Source: Phycisphaerae bacterium
GTDB lineage: Bacteria; Planctomycetota; Phycisphaerae; Phycisphaerales; Phycisphaeraceae
Direction of reading: 5' to 3'
Length of the DNA: 49,606 nt
NCBI GenBank assembly: GCA_030432595.1
Contig: JAUIGU010000029.1
Span: forward strand, 1 to 49,606
Within the stretch, counting starts at the first letter, position 1; each line of letters opens with the position of its first letter. The notes beneath the pieces are model-generated. The model made no database searches, was not told where the DNA came from, and saw only the letters and a list, made by a program, of their open reading frames with translations. Positions 39,435 through 47,965 of the stretch are shown piece by piece. The position numbers and the translations under genes were made by a program.

Positions 39435-42319
39435 CCGCGAACGACGTGAACCACCTGCTGACGCGGACGCACCGCCTCGTGTTCCTCACGGACCTGGCGG
39501 GGGCGATGTTGCGCGGGGCGGTGTGGGTGATCGGCGCGGTGGTGGGGCTGGTCCTCGTGGACGCGGCGCTGGGCCTGCCGGCGACGGGGCTGGTCGTGCT
39601 CGACGCGCTCCTGCTGGCCGTGGTTCTGGTCGTCGCGGGCAAGCTGCTCTGGATCGCGTGGTGCGGCCGGTTCCGCGGGGCGCGCGTGGCGCGCCTGATC
39701 GAGCAACGCGTCGGGGTCGACGGCTCGCGGCTGATCAACGCGCTCGAGTTCGGCGGCGCGGTGCCGGCGTCGGCCAGCGCCGCGCTGTCCGACTGGGCCG
39801 TCCGCGACGGCAACGACACCGCGCGGCGCGTGGAACCCGGGCGCGTTGTCGCGTGGGACCGCCTGCGGCACGCGGGGATCGTCTTCGGCGTCGCGCTGCT
39901 CCTGGTCGGCGCGTTCTACCTCTCGGCACCCAACGTCGTCGGCGCCGTGGTCCCGCGCCTGGCCGACCCCTTCGGCAATCACCCGCCCTACACCGCGCTG
40001 CGCTTCGACGTGTCGGTCGAGCCCGAACCGCTCTACGCCGGCCGGCCCGCCGAGGTCCACGCCGTGCTCCGCGGCCCCGTCGCGGTGGACCGCGCCGCCG
40101 TGGTCTTCCTCGACGGCCCCGACGACCCGACCGCGCGGGCGCCCATGCTCCCCCGTGCTCAGGACCTGGCGGCCGCAGGTTCGGCCGCGTCGGACAACTC
40201 CCGCACCTTCGTCTTACGCATCGACCGGGCCGAGCGCTCCCGGTCCTTCTACATCGACACGCCCCAGGGCCGCAGCCCGACCTACGAGCTGCACGTCGTC
40301 CCGGTGCCGCAGTTCGATGCGGTGCGCGTCACGTACGACTTCCCGGCCTACACCGCCTGGGACGATACCGTGCAGCCGGTCGACGCCGACGGACTCCGGG
40401 CGCTCGCCGGCACCGCGGCGCGCCTCCGTGTGCAGAGCAACGTGCCGCTGAAGTCCGGCGTGATCGACTTCCAACCCGCCGACCCCGCCGCGCCGCCCCA
40501 ACGCATCGCGCTTCGCCCCGACCCCGACGACCCGACCGCCGTCGTCGGCGTCCTGCCCATCACCACCGACGGCCACGCCGCGCTGTCGCTCACCGGCCGC
40601 GACGGCACGCCCAGCGACGAGGCCTTGACCCTCCCCGTCGCCGTCGTGCCCGACGCCGCGCCGCGCATCGCCATCTCCGCCCCGGAACCACGCCTGGTCG
40701 TCCCCGTCGGCTGGGCCGTCGATGTCCGCCTCGACACCGCCGACGACATCGGCGTCGACCGCCTCACGCTCCAGCGCTCGGTCAACCAATGGGGTGCCTC
40801 GCGAATCGAATTGGACCCCGTCCACGACGGCCCCGACCGCACGCGCGCGTCGAGCACCTACCGCTTCGACCTCGCCGAGCTGGGCGCCCGGGCCGGCGAC
40901 GTCATCCACTACCACGCCACCGTCTACGACAACCACCCCGGCACCGCGAACGCGGCCGACTCCGACATCCACGTCATCCAGGTCATCTCCGAAGAGGAGT
41001 ACCTCGAGTTCGCCCGGACGCGCTACCGCATCGACCAGATCCACGACGAGTTCAACGCCCTCCAGGACGAGCTCGCCGCGCTCGAGCGGGCCCGCCAGGA
41101 AGCCCTCGAACAACTCGAACAGCTTGAGAACAAACTCGCCGCCGGGCAGCCGCTGACGGACCAGGAAGCGCTGGCCCTGCGCGACCTCGAGGACCGCCTC
41201 GAAACCTACCGCGCGCAGGCAGACGACCTGGCCACCGAGCTGCGCGAGCGTGTCGATCAGCCGTCGCTCTACGAATTCGAAGACGCCTACAAGGAGAAGC
41301 TCGCCGCCCTCGCCGATCAGTTGGAGCAACAGACGCGCCTCGCCGACGCGCTGGGTGCCGCGACGTCGCAGCTGCGCCAGGACCAGGCCGCCCCGCAGCG
41401 TGAACGCTTCGCCCGCGCCGCCGAGGCCTTCCGCGCGGATGATGCGCCCTTCGACGAAACCAGCGCAGCCGAGCAGGCGCAGACTCAGCAAGACCTCGAA
41501 GCACTGCGTCTGGCCGAGGAGCTGCAGGCCCAGGGCGAGCGGCTGCGCATGATCATTCAGGAACAGGACGACCTCGCCCAACGCCTCTCGGCGTTCAACC
41601 ACGCCGACACGCTCTCGGGCGCGGACCAGCTCCGCCTGCAACGGATGGCCCAGGAACAGTCGGCGCTCGAAACCGAACTGACCGAAACCACCGCCGCCCT
41701 CCGCGCCGCCGCCGACGCGGCGCAGGACCTCCTGCCCAACATGTCCGCCGGCGCGATGAGCATCGCCGACCGTATCGACTCGATGAACATCGTCGGCGAC
41801 ATGAACCAGGCCGCCGCCCGCGCCGCCGCCGGCCAGCACCGCGACGCCTACGCCCCGGCCCGCGCCGCGGCGGACAAGCTCGACTCGCTGCTCAGCGACT
41901 GCAACAGCATGGGCCAACAGGCCGACTCGGACCTCGACGGCTGCTTCAACCTCCCGCGCGAGTCGATCAGTCAGTCATTGCAGCAGATGGCCCAGGCGCG
42001 CGGCGTCCCCGGCATGGGGCAACGCGGCGGCGACGGCGCGGGCTTCTCCGGTTCGCAGGCGCGCATGGCCATCCGCGGGCCCGCCCAGCTCGGACAAAAC
42101 GGCGGCGGCGCCGACGGCCGCCTCAGCGGCGCCGCCGGCGAGGGCGGCGGCCAGACCGACGGCCGCGTCGAAACCCTCGAACCCGTCGAGACCCTCCGCC
42201 CCGGCGAACGGACCGGCCGCGGCGGCGCCGGCGGCGTGCTCGGCGGCGTCCCGCTGCCCTACCGCGGCGAAGCCGAGGCCTACTTCCGCCGACTCGCCGA
42301 CGACGCCGTCGGCGACTAA
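39431..42319 (+). CDS. large membrane coiled-coil protein, DUF4175-like
   Basis: 962 residues. Three membrane helices in the first 180 residues ('AVVGLVLVDAALGLPATGLVVLDALLLAVVLV', shortened here as a helix pair at about 30-75, and one at about 155-175) precede beta-rich exposed domains. A long coiled coil runs at about 520-780 ('EFNALQDELAALERARQEALEQLEQLENKLAAG'), and the tail is Gly-rich. The plan matches DUF4175-type proteins that accompany MoxR/vWA clusters; no enzyme motif is seen. The TTG start is chosen because it overlaps the previous stop; GTG 39446 is an alternative. Evidence for the family is pattern only. Confidence 0.7.
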   Translation: MTANDVNHLLTRTHRLVFLTDLAGAMLRGAVWVIGAVVGLVLVDAALGLPATGLVVLDALLLAVVLVVAGKLLWIAWCGRFRGARVARLIEQRVGVDGSRLINALEFGGAVPASASAALSDWAVRDGNDTARRVEPGRVVAWDRLRHAGIVFGVALLLVGAFYLSAPNVVGAVVPRLADPFGNHPPYTALRFDVSVEPEPLYAGRPAEVHAVLRGPVAVDRAAVVFLDGPDDPTARAPMLPRAQDLAAAGSAASDNSRTFVLRIDRAERSRSFYIDTPQGRSPTYELHVVPVPQFDAVRVTYDFPAYTAWDDTVQPVDADGLRALAGTAARLRVQSNVPLKSGVIDFQPADPAAPPQRIALRPDPDDPTAVVGVLPITTDGHAALSLTGRDGTPSDEALTLPVAVVPDAAPRIAISAPEPRLVVPVGWAVDVRLDTADDIGVDRLTLQRSVNQWGASRIELDPVHDGPDRTRASSTYRFDLAELGARAGDVIHYHATVYDNHPGTANAADSDIHVIQVISEEEYLEFARTRYRIDQIHDEFNALQDELAALERARQEALEQLEQLENKLAAGQPLTDQEALALRDLEDRLETYRAQADDLATELRERVDQPSLYEFEDAYKEKLAALADQLEQQTRLADALGAATSQLRQDQAAPQRERFARAAEAFRADDAPFDETSAAEQAQTQQDLEALRLAEELQAQGERLRMIIQEQDDLAQRLSAFNHADTLSGADQLRLQRMAQEQSALETELTETTAALRAAADAAQDLLPNMSAGAMSIADRIDSMNIVGDMNQAAARAAAGQHRDAYAPARAAADKLDSLLSDCNSMGQQADSDLDGCFNLPRESISQSLQQMAQARGVPGMGQRGGDGAGFSGSQARMAIRGPAQLGQNGGGADGRLSGAAGEGGGQTDGRVETLEPVETLRPGERTGRGGAGGVLGGVPLPYRGEAEAYFRRLADDAVGD

Positions 42320-42377
42320 CCGTTTCCCTTCGTTTTCGCCCTGTTCTCGCGTACCATGACCTGATCCGGAGCCCGAC

Positions 42378-43073
42378 ATGACCAAGCCAGGAACCTGGAC
42401 GCTGATGATCGCCGTGGCCGCGTTGATGGTCGGCCTCGCCGTGGATCACGCGCTCGCCGTCAGCAGCCACGTCGAGTCCGAGCCCGGCACCGTCCGCTGC
42501 GCGAACCTCACCTACGGCAACCAGAAGACCTCCGTCTGCTTCTCCGATCAGTTCCTCAAGCAGATCCAGCGCGAAACCAACATCAAGGCCGACGACACCT
42601 TCCACCCGGTGAACCTCGAGTCGATCGAGCTCTTCGAGTTCCCGTTCGCCGTGATGAGCGGCGAAGGCTCGTTCACGCTCACCGACGCACAGCGCGAAAA
42701 CATGCGGGACTACCTGCTCAACGGCGGGTTCATCATCGCCTCGGCCGGCTGCAGCTCCAAGCCCTGGAACGCCTCGCTCCAACGCGAGATCGAACTCATG
42801 TTCCCCGACCATGAGCTCACCCGCCTGACCGTCGAACACCCGATCTTCCACACCGTCTACGACGTCGAGTCGTCCAAATACAAATCCGGCGGCGAGAAGT
42901 TCCCGCAGCTCGAAGGCCTCGAGATTGACGGCCGGACCGCCCTGATCTGGTCGCCCGACGGTCTTAACGACACCGCCAACGCCGGCGGCAACTGCTGCTG
43001 CTGCGGCGGCAACGAGGTCAAGTCCGCGCGGCTGCTCAACGTCAACATCCTGGCCTACGCGCTGACCCACTGA
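42378..43073 (+). CDS. DUF4159 protein with Cys-rich patch
   Basis: 231 residues with a signal peptide ending DHALA. The DUF4159 region has 'CANLTYGNQKTSVCFSDQFLKQIQ', 'ELFEFPFAVMSGEGSFTLTDAQRENMRDYLLNGGFIIASAGCSSKPW' in pieces, and 'HELTRLTVEHPIFHTVYDV', an amidotransferase-like fold. Near the end 'GGNCCCCGGNE' puts four cysteines in a row, and further Cys occur at the N-terminal side, so disulfides or metal binding are likely. GGAG lies 7 bases before the ATG. It follows the coiled-coil gene by 58 bases and is exported like its neighbours. Confidence 0.85.
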   Translation: MTKPGTWTLMIAVAALMVGLAVDHALAVSSHVESEPGTVRCANLTYGNQKTSVCFSDQFLKQIQRETNIKADDTFHPVNLESIELFEFPFAVMSGEGSFTLTDAQRENMRDYLLNGGFIIASAGCSSKPWNASLQREIELMFPDHELTRLTVEHPIFHTVYDVESSKYKSGGEKFPQLEGLEIDGRTALIWSPDGLNDTANAGGNCCCCGGNEVKSARLLNVNILAYALTH

Positions 43074-43091
43074 GCCGACCCGGGACCCGCC

Positions 43092-44063
43092 ATGCCCACG
43101 CCCCTTCGAGTCCGATATGCCGGATGTCGGCCGCGCCCGGCCGCGTGGCGATGCGCCGCCTTGGTCCTCCTGTTCGTGTCCGCATGGCCCGCCGCGGCCG
43201 CGGAACTTTCCGACCGCATCCGCTTCAACACCCTCGAGGCCGGCGCCGCCGAGGCACAGGCCCGCGGCCATGCGCTGGTCGTCTTCTTCACCGCCGACTG
43301 GTGCGGCTGGTGCCGCAAGATGAAGGCCACCACCCTGCAGGACCCGGCCGTGCTCGCCTTGACCGACCGGACCGTCTGGGCGGAGGTCGATATCGACGAA
43401 CGGCCCGACGTCGCCGCGGCGCTCAAGATCAACGGCGTCCCCGCCGTCGCCGTCGCCAACCCCCGCGGCCAGCTCCTGGCCCTCGCGCCCGGGTACCAGT
43501 CGGCCGAGCGCTTCGCCGCCTGGCTGCAACCCTGGATCGATCAGCCCGACGCCGCGCCGGGACCCGCGGGCGTGCCGGGCACCGTGCTGGCCCCGTTGAA
43601 CAGCGCGGTCGACGCCGTCTTCGAAGCGTCCACGCCCGAAGAGGCCCACACCGCGGTCGGCGCCCTGTTGGATCGGTTGTCCGGCTCCGAACCGACGCCC
43701 CGGGCCGCCGCCGTCGAACGCGTCCGCCGCGCCGGCTGGCTCGTCTGCTCGGCCCTGACCGAGGCGCTGGCGTCCGACACCCTGACCATCCGCGCCGCGG
43801 CGTACGACCTGCTCGTCGCCGCGACCGGCCAGACCCTCCCCTTCGACCCCTTCGCCGACCCCGACACCCGCGCCGCCCAAATCCGCGACTGGCGGGTCTG
43901 GATCGCCGAACAACAACCCCCCGACGCCCCGGCCGATGCCCCACCCCAAGCCGACCCGCCCGCGGCCCACGCCCCCACCGCCCCGGCCGTCCCGGGATTG
44001 CGACAACCCCGCCCCCGGAATCCCACGGCCGCACCGGCGGCCGGCGGTATAGATGCCCGATGA
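43092..44063 (+). CDS. exported thioredoxin-fold protein
   Basis: 323 residues. A signal peptide ends 'WPAAAAE'. A thioredoxin domain carries 'VVFFTADWCGWCRKMKATTL' with the redox pair C71-C74 and 'INGVPAVAVANPRGQ' with the cis-Pro, as in DUF255/thiol:disulfide interchange relatives. A helical region (about 165-260, HEAT-like by pattern) and a Pro/Ala-rich tail follow. It is the last gene of the MoxR cluster, 18 bases after the Cys-rich DUF4159 gene, which is a plausible redox client. There is no strong ribosome site. Confidence 0.85.
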   Translation: MPTPLRVRYAGCRPRPAAWRCAALVLLFVSAWPAAAAELSDRIRFNTLEAGAAEAQARGHALVVFFTADWCGWCRKMKATTLQDPAVLALTDRTVWAEVDIDERPDVAAALKINGVPAVAVANPRGQLLALAPGYQSAERFAAWLQPWIDQPDAAPGPAGVPGTVLAPLNSAVDAVFEASTPEEAHTAVGALLDRLSGSEPTPRAAAVERVRRAGWLVCSALTEALASDTLTIRAAAYDLLVAATGQTLPFDPFADPDTRAAQIRDWRVWIAEQQPPDAPADAPPQADPPAAHAPTAPAVPGLRQPRPRNPTAAPAAGGIDAR

Positions 44064-44843
44064 ACACGAAACACTCCGGAAGCGCCCCGCTTGACAGCGA
44101 ACGGCCTTCACCCGACAATGCGACATGTCGGGTTTCCCCGCCTTGATGCGGACCCGGTCTGACCCTTGGGCAAGGGTTTCCGCCGAATCCGAAGACCCCT
44201 CGTTTGGGACCCCTTCGCGGTTCGTGGAGACGCTGGACGTTTCCGCCTGTGCCCCGGGCTTTCAGACCTTCCCGCTCGGCCCATGAGACCGCCGATCGTC
44301 GACTGACGACCGACCCCGACGCCGGCCTGCTACCCGGCACATCCCCGTTTCCCTCACGCCCTCCGGGATGGTCCCGGACCCAAGGGCGAGGCGTTTGACC
44401 CGGCCTGACACGGCCCGTTTCGACGACGGACCCGACCGGACCCAGCACGGAATCGACCGCCCACGCGTGCCTCGACCCGTTGCCCCACCCGCGTAAGGAG
44501 ACCTGCCGCCACCCCTTTGGGGAGCCGATTCGGAAGCCTGTTATCTTCCATCTAAATGTCTGTCCCATACCGGGCGGCCGACCCTTCCGGATTCCTACCC
44601 CGGCCGACCGCCCCCCGACGACTCCCCCGGCATCCCTTACCCCCCGTGGACTGCAACCGGCCCGACGCCGAACAAGCGCTCGACCCGGCTGCCCGTTCAG
44701 GTTCTGATCTCGCGACTGGTTCCGGATCGCTGTTTCCCCCGCCCGACCCCCGTGGTCGTTCAATGGGGTCCCCCTCGATCCGTTTCGTGCTCCGACCCGG
44801 CCACCCGCCGACCTCCGCGTCCCCAACTTTGGAGACTTCTCAG
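44064..44843 (+). other. 780-base non-coding stretch: promoter and long leader of the second prepilin gene
   Basis: TTGACA at 44091-44096 and GACAAT at 44114-44119 predict transcription from about 44126, leaving about 718 untranslated bases before ATG 44844. The stretch is rich in C runs and has no convincing frame. An in-frame extension to ATG 44556 exists but lacks the prepilin context. A second weak promoter (TTGGGG 44517-44522, TTATCT 44541-44546) could shorten the leader. No terminator of the MoxR operon is visible. Confidence 0.55.
44091..44119 (+). promoter_or_regulatory. near-consensus sigma-70-like promoter
   Basis: TTGACA (44091-44096), a 17-base spacer and GACAAT (44114-44119), located just after the thioredoxin gene and directed at the long leader of the prepilin gene. 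Confidence 0.65.
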
Positions 44844-45812
44844 ATGCGTACTTCTCATGCTTCCCGCACCACGGGTTTCACCCTCATCGAGCTGCTCGTC
44901 GTGATCTCGATCATCGCGCTGCTCATCGGCATCCTGCTGCCCGCCCTGGGCGCCGCCCGCCGCACGGCCCGGCAGATGCAGAACAACACCCAGCTCCGCG
45001 GCATCACCCAGGGCTTCTTCACCTTCGCCCAGGGCAACAAGTCCGGCGGCCAGGACGGCTTCTACCCCGGCCTGGACAGCCGCGGCCGGGCCCTTGAAAA
45101 CGTCACCGCCAACGAGATCGCAGACGGCACCTTCGGCAACGGCAACATCATCCTCGGTTACGACACCGACATGGACGACGACGTCACCTGGACCAGCGGC
45201 GGCGGCGGTGAGATGAACGATGCCAACGGCGAGGGCTTCATCCAGTACGCCTTCGCCGAGCTGCTCACCGGCGACTTCATCCCCTCCGGCTCGTCGGAGT
45301 ACTTCATCAACCCCGCCGACAGCGAGAAGACCCGCTTCATCGCCGGCGAGACCGGCACCGCCGCCGGCCAGCCCGGCCACTTCGCCGCCGACAAGGTCTC
45401 CTACGCCATCGTCGATGTCTCCGTCGAGCAGTACGAGAAGGAATGGAAGGAAACCGCCAACACCCAGGCCATCGTCCTGGCCGACCGCGCCGTCGGTGAC
45501 GGCAACGACTTCGGCAACGACTCCGACCCGGCCCCCAGCAGCGTCTGGACCGACGAGGACTCCGACGAGTGGCGCGGCGGCGTGGCCCGCAACGACGCGT
45601 CCACCGAAACCCAGACCACCTTCGCCCTCGAGAACTCCGGCCTGAAGTTCGGCAACTCGACCTTCCAGGACGGCGACGTCGACAACATGTTCGCCCTCCG
45701 CTCCGCCGAGACCCTGCCCACCATGGCCGGCACCGGCGGCGGCACGGACGGCATCGAGTCCGACGAAGGCATCCTCTACGACGAGGACGAGACCGACAAC
45801 GCCGGTTTCTAA
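44844..45812 (+). CDS. acidic prepilin-type N-terminal domain protein
   Basis: 322 residues. The prepilin cleavage site is at G11/F12 in '[32 protein letters not shown]', with Glu at +5 of the mature protein. After the pilin helix the protein is strikingly acidic and Gly/Asn-rich ('GYDTDMDDDVTW', 'TDEDSDEWRGG', ending 'DEDETDNAGF') and has no H-x9-DG element, unlike the paralogue at 25460. It is probably a pseudopilin with a calcium-binding or exposed acidic head. GGAG lies 9 bases upstream of the ATG. A strong terminator follows 41 bases after the stop, so it is a single-gene unit. Confidence 0.85.
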   Translation: MRTSHASRTTGFTLIELLVVISIIALLIGILLPALGAARRTARQMQNNTQLRGITQGFFTFAQGNKSGGQDGFYPGLDSRGRALENVTANEIADGTFGNGNIILGYDTDMDDDVTWTSGGGGEMNDANGEGFIQYAFAELLTGDFIPSGSSEYFINPADSEKTRFIAGETGTAAGQPGHFAADKVSYAIVDVSVEQYEKEWKETANTQAIVLADRAVGDGNDFGNDSDPAPSSVWTDEDSDEWRGGVARNDASTETQTTFALENSGLKFGNSTFQDGDVDNMFALRSAETLPTMAGTGGGTDGIESDEGILYDEDETDNAGF

Positions 45813-45853
45813 TTCAAACCGTCGCTCGCGCGACACCCACAACTGAATCCCCC

Positions 45854-45888
45854 GAAGCCCACGCCATCACGGCGTGGGCTTCTTTTTT
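45854..45888 (+). terminator. intrinsic terminator of the acidic prepilin gene
   Basis: GAAGCCCACGCC (45854-45865) pairs with GGCGTGGGCTTC (45871-45882) and is followed by six T (45883-45888). It has the GCCCACG/CGTGGGC core shared with 314-340 and 23898-23927. Confidence 0.9.
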
Positions 45889-45960
45889 GGTCCGTGGGCG
45901 GGCGCGCAGGCCGTTGGCCTGCGGCTACGCAGCAACGCGTTTCTTGGAATGACATGGTCG

Positions 45961-46665
45961 CTACTTCAGCTCCACCGACCAGTACGCGTTGTCGAGGAAC
46001 TGCTTCCAGGACGCGTACTTCTCGTGGCCGACGCGCACGGACAGCAGCGGGTTGCGCTTCGGTTTGACCGGCTTCTTGATCAGCGGCATGTGCGCCTGGC
46101 GCGGGGTTCGGCCGCCCTTCTTGCTGTTGCACGACACGCAGCAGCACACGAGGTTTTCCCAGCTCGTGCCGCCGCCCTGGCTGCGCGGGGTGACGTGGTC
46201 GAGCGAAAGCTCGGAGGTCGCGTGTTTCTTGCCGCAGTACTGGCAGCGGTTCTGGTCGCGCGCGAAGATGTTGCGCCGGTTGAGCTTCACGCCCGCCGCG
46301 GGCAAACGGTCGTACCCCAGAAGCCGGATCACCTTGGGCACCGGGATGTCCATCCGCACGGTGCGCACCCACTCGTAGTGCCCGTCGGATTCGCGCTCGA
46401 AGCGCGCCTTGGCGCCGGCCAGCTCGGTCCAGCTCGAAAAGTCGTGTCCCGCGAAGCTGCCGTCGTCCACGCGGATGACCTCGGCCATGTCGCGCACGAG
46501 CATCGCGAACGCCCGCCGCGCATCCACCACGCGGATCGCCATCCACAGCTTGTTGAGCACCAGCACGTGGCTGTCCAGCGCCGTGCCGACCTGGGACACG
46601 GCGACGGCCGGCGCGGACGACAGGTCTCCACTTCCGGGGGCGGGCAAAAGCACGGCAGGATTCAT
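45961..46665 (-). CDS. HNH endonuclease family protein
   Basis: 234 residues. An N-terminal about 125-residue region of unknown role ('LVLNKLWMAIRVVDARRAFAML') is common in this HNH family. The HNH domain follows with zinc cysteines C141 and C144 (RCQYC), D156-H157 (LSLDHVTPRSQGG), N171 (SWENLV) and a second Cys pair ending C179 (CCCVSCN). These metal-dependent nucleases are widespread in Planctomycetota and usually have no known partner. No defence or mobile genes flank it here. ATG 46665 is preferred for GGAGG upstream; the frame also opens at 46707, where TACGGT lies too close to the ATG. Confidence 0.88.
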   Translation of the reverse strand: MNPAVLLPAPGSGDLSSAPAVAVSQVGTALDSHVLVLNKLWMAIRVVDARRAFAMLVRDMAEVIRVDDGSFAGHDFSSWTELAGAKARFERESDGHYEWVRTVRMDIPVPKVIRLLGYDRLPAAGVKLNRRNIFARDQNRCQYCGKKHATSELSLDHVTPRSQGGGTSWENLVCCCVSCNSKKGGRTPRQAHMPLIKKPVKPKRNPLLSVRVGHEKYASWKQFLDNAYWSVELK

Positions 46666-46798
46666 ACGCAAGGGCCCCTCCGTGGGGTTCACAGCCAGAC
46701 AGGACATCTAACCGTAACCCATCATCGGCGGCGGGTCTACCGTTTCACCCCGTCAGAATCCCGTGAGGTGGGGGTTCTGGGGGAATAGAGCGGTTCTG

Positions 46799-46833
46799 GT
46801 GTCCGGTGTCGGGTGTCGGGTGTCGGGTGTCGG
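46799..46833 (+). repeat. five tandem copies of a 7-bp unit (GTGTCGG)
   Basis: One GTGTCCG followed by four perfect GTGTCGG units. The evenly spaced G runs could form a G-quadruplex. It lies in the gap between the HNH gene and tRNA-Tyr. Confidence 0.8.
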
Positions 46834-46855
46834 CGGGAGCGCAAGGTCGGCCGGG

Positions 46856-46980
46856 CGCGGGTCTGGGGCTTGGGGTTTGGGGTTTGGAAGAAGAAGCGAC
46901 CCATCTAAGGCGGGCGTTCGACGATGCCGACCCATCGCCAAGCCCAACCCCACCCCCAAGCCCCATACCCGAGACCCGCG
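46856..46980. repeat. G-rich imperfect inverted repeat
   Basis: The left arm begins CGCGGGTCT and continues GGGGCTTGGGG with further TTTGGGG. The right arm (46938-46980) read on the other strand gives GGGGCTTGGGGG preceded by CGCGGGTCT and a short insertion. The arms are about 50 bases apart. No gene crosses them in a credible frame, although low-complexity frames exist. Confidence 0.6.
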
Positions 46981-47048
46981 TGCCGTGTCGCCTCCAACGC
47001 CACGCCACGCCCAATCGAACTCCAATCCCCAACCCCCGGCGCGACGCG

Positions 47049-47078
47049 TTCGACAGCGCACGACGCTCCCGATACGAT
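47049..47078 (+). promoter_or_regulatory. promoter of tRNA-Tyr
   Basis: TTCGAC (47049-47054), an 18-base spacer and TACGAT (47073-47078). Transcription would start about 7 bases before the mature tRNA. Confidence 0.5.
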
Positions 47079-47091
47079 CCCCCGTCTCCAC

Positions 47092-47174
47092 GGGTGAATG
47101 CCGGAGCGGCCAAACGGGGCGGACTGTAAATCCGCTGGCTTACGCCTACGGTGGTTCGAATCCACCTTCGCCCA
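47092..47174 (+). tRNA. tRNA-Tyr (anticodon GTA)
   Basis: 83 bases, class II. The acceptor GGGTGAA pairs with TTCGCCC, the anticodon loop CTGTAAA has anticodon GTA, and there is a long variable arm and the T loop TTCGAAT. The discriminator is A and CCA is not encoded. The ankyrin gene begins 64 bases downstream and could be co-transcribed. Confidence 0.95.
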
Positions 47175-47238
47175 TTTTCATTTCTCTGATCCGGGGAATG
47201 CGTAGCGGCACGGGTCGGCTTGCGCGACGGGGTTGAGC

Positions 47239-47796
47239 ATGATCTACGACGAAACCACGCCCTTCTATCGCCTGCTCGCGACGAAGTATGACCCGCAGCG
47301 CGAGCCCGAGGCGCTCGACATCCTCGAGCAACACCCCGAGATCGCGCTTCTGCACTGGCCCGGCCCCGACGACCGCGGTCAGCCCTTCGTGCGCGGCAGC
47401 ACCGCCCTGCACTACGCCGCCAACGACGGGAAACTCGAACTGATGGCACGTCTGGTCGAACACGGCGCCGACGTCAACGCCGACGGCGCAAACTGGTGGC
47501 GCTCCGTCCTCGCCTGGGCCGCCAACAACGCCCGCCTGGACGCGCTGCGCTGGCTGCTCGACCACGGCGCAAGGCCCGACGCGCTGGACGCCCTGCACGC
47601 CGCCGCGTGTGGCGGCTCCACCAACGGCCAAGACCCCGAGAAAAACTACACCCAAGCCATCAAACTCCTCGTGGACGCCGGCGCCGACATCAACGACCGG
47701 AGGCACTACGAAAACCGTACCCCCCTGTTCGTCGCGCTCGACACGGGCCACGAGCAGGCCGCCGCGTGCTTCCGCGAACTGGGCGGCACAGCCTGA
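47239..47796 (+). CDS. ankyrin-repeat protein
   Basis: 185 residues, cytosolic. It contains three to four ankyrin repeats: 'GSTALHYAANDGKLELMARLVEHGADVNADG', a less regular one with 'WRSVLAWAANNARLDALRWLLDHGARPD', and 'YTQAIKLLVDAGADINDR...RTPLFVALDTGHEQAAACFREL'. The first about 50 residues have no repeat. It should act as a protein-binding module with an unknown partner. ATG 47239 is chosen; a TTG two codons upstream is possible. It is followed by a REP-like palindrome that may end the transcript. Confidence 0.88.
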   Translation: MIYDETTPFYRLLATKYDPQREPEALDILEQHPEIALLHWPGPDDRGQPFVRGSTALHYAANDGKLELMARLVEHGADVNADGANWWRSVLAWAANNARLDALRWLLDHGARPDALDALHAAACGGSTNGQDPEKNYTQAIKLLVDAGADINDRRHYENRTPLFVALDTGHEQAAACFRELGGTA

Positions 47797-47803
47797 TGCG
47801 ACT

Positions 47804-47838
47804 CCCTCTCCCGGGCAGGGAGAGGGCCGGGGTGAGGG
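47804..47838. repeat. REP-like palindrome CCCTCTCCC/GGGAGAGGG
   Basis: CCCTCTCCC (47804-47812) pairs with GGGAGAGGG (47818-47826), followed by CCGGGGTGAGGG. This exact style of palindrome is dispersed in many bacterial genomes. It lies between converging genes and could act as a weak bidirectional terminator. Confidence 0.6.
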
Positions 47839-47965
47839 TCGAAGCACACGACACCTTCGACTTTCGATCGTGCCGCGGCTACGAGTGTGCGACCTGCGCC
47901 CTCCGCTTCCCTGAAAGCAAAACGACCAAACCACCACGCCGCGCGAACCAACCGCGCGTCCCCCG

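Noticed and set aside
44556-44843. N-terminal extension of the acidic prepilin gene to ATG 44556
   Set aside because: Prepilins have short leaders before the GFTLIEL site. The extension is low-complexity Pro/Arg, and GGAG marks ATG 44844.
45961-46665. HNH endonuclease as part of a defence island or homing element
   Set aside because: Its neighbours are a prepilin gene and a tRNA with no defence, phage or intron features. It is better seen as a stand-alone family member.
46799-46833. CRISPR array or phase-variable repeat in a gene
   Set aside because: The 7-bp units have no spacers and lie outside any coding frame that I can support.
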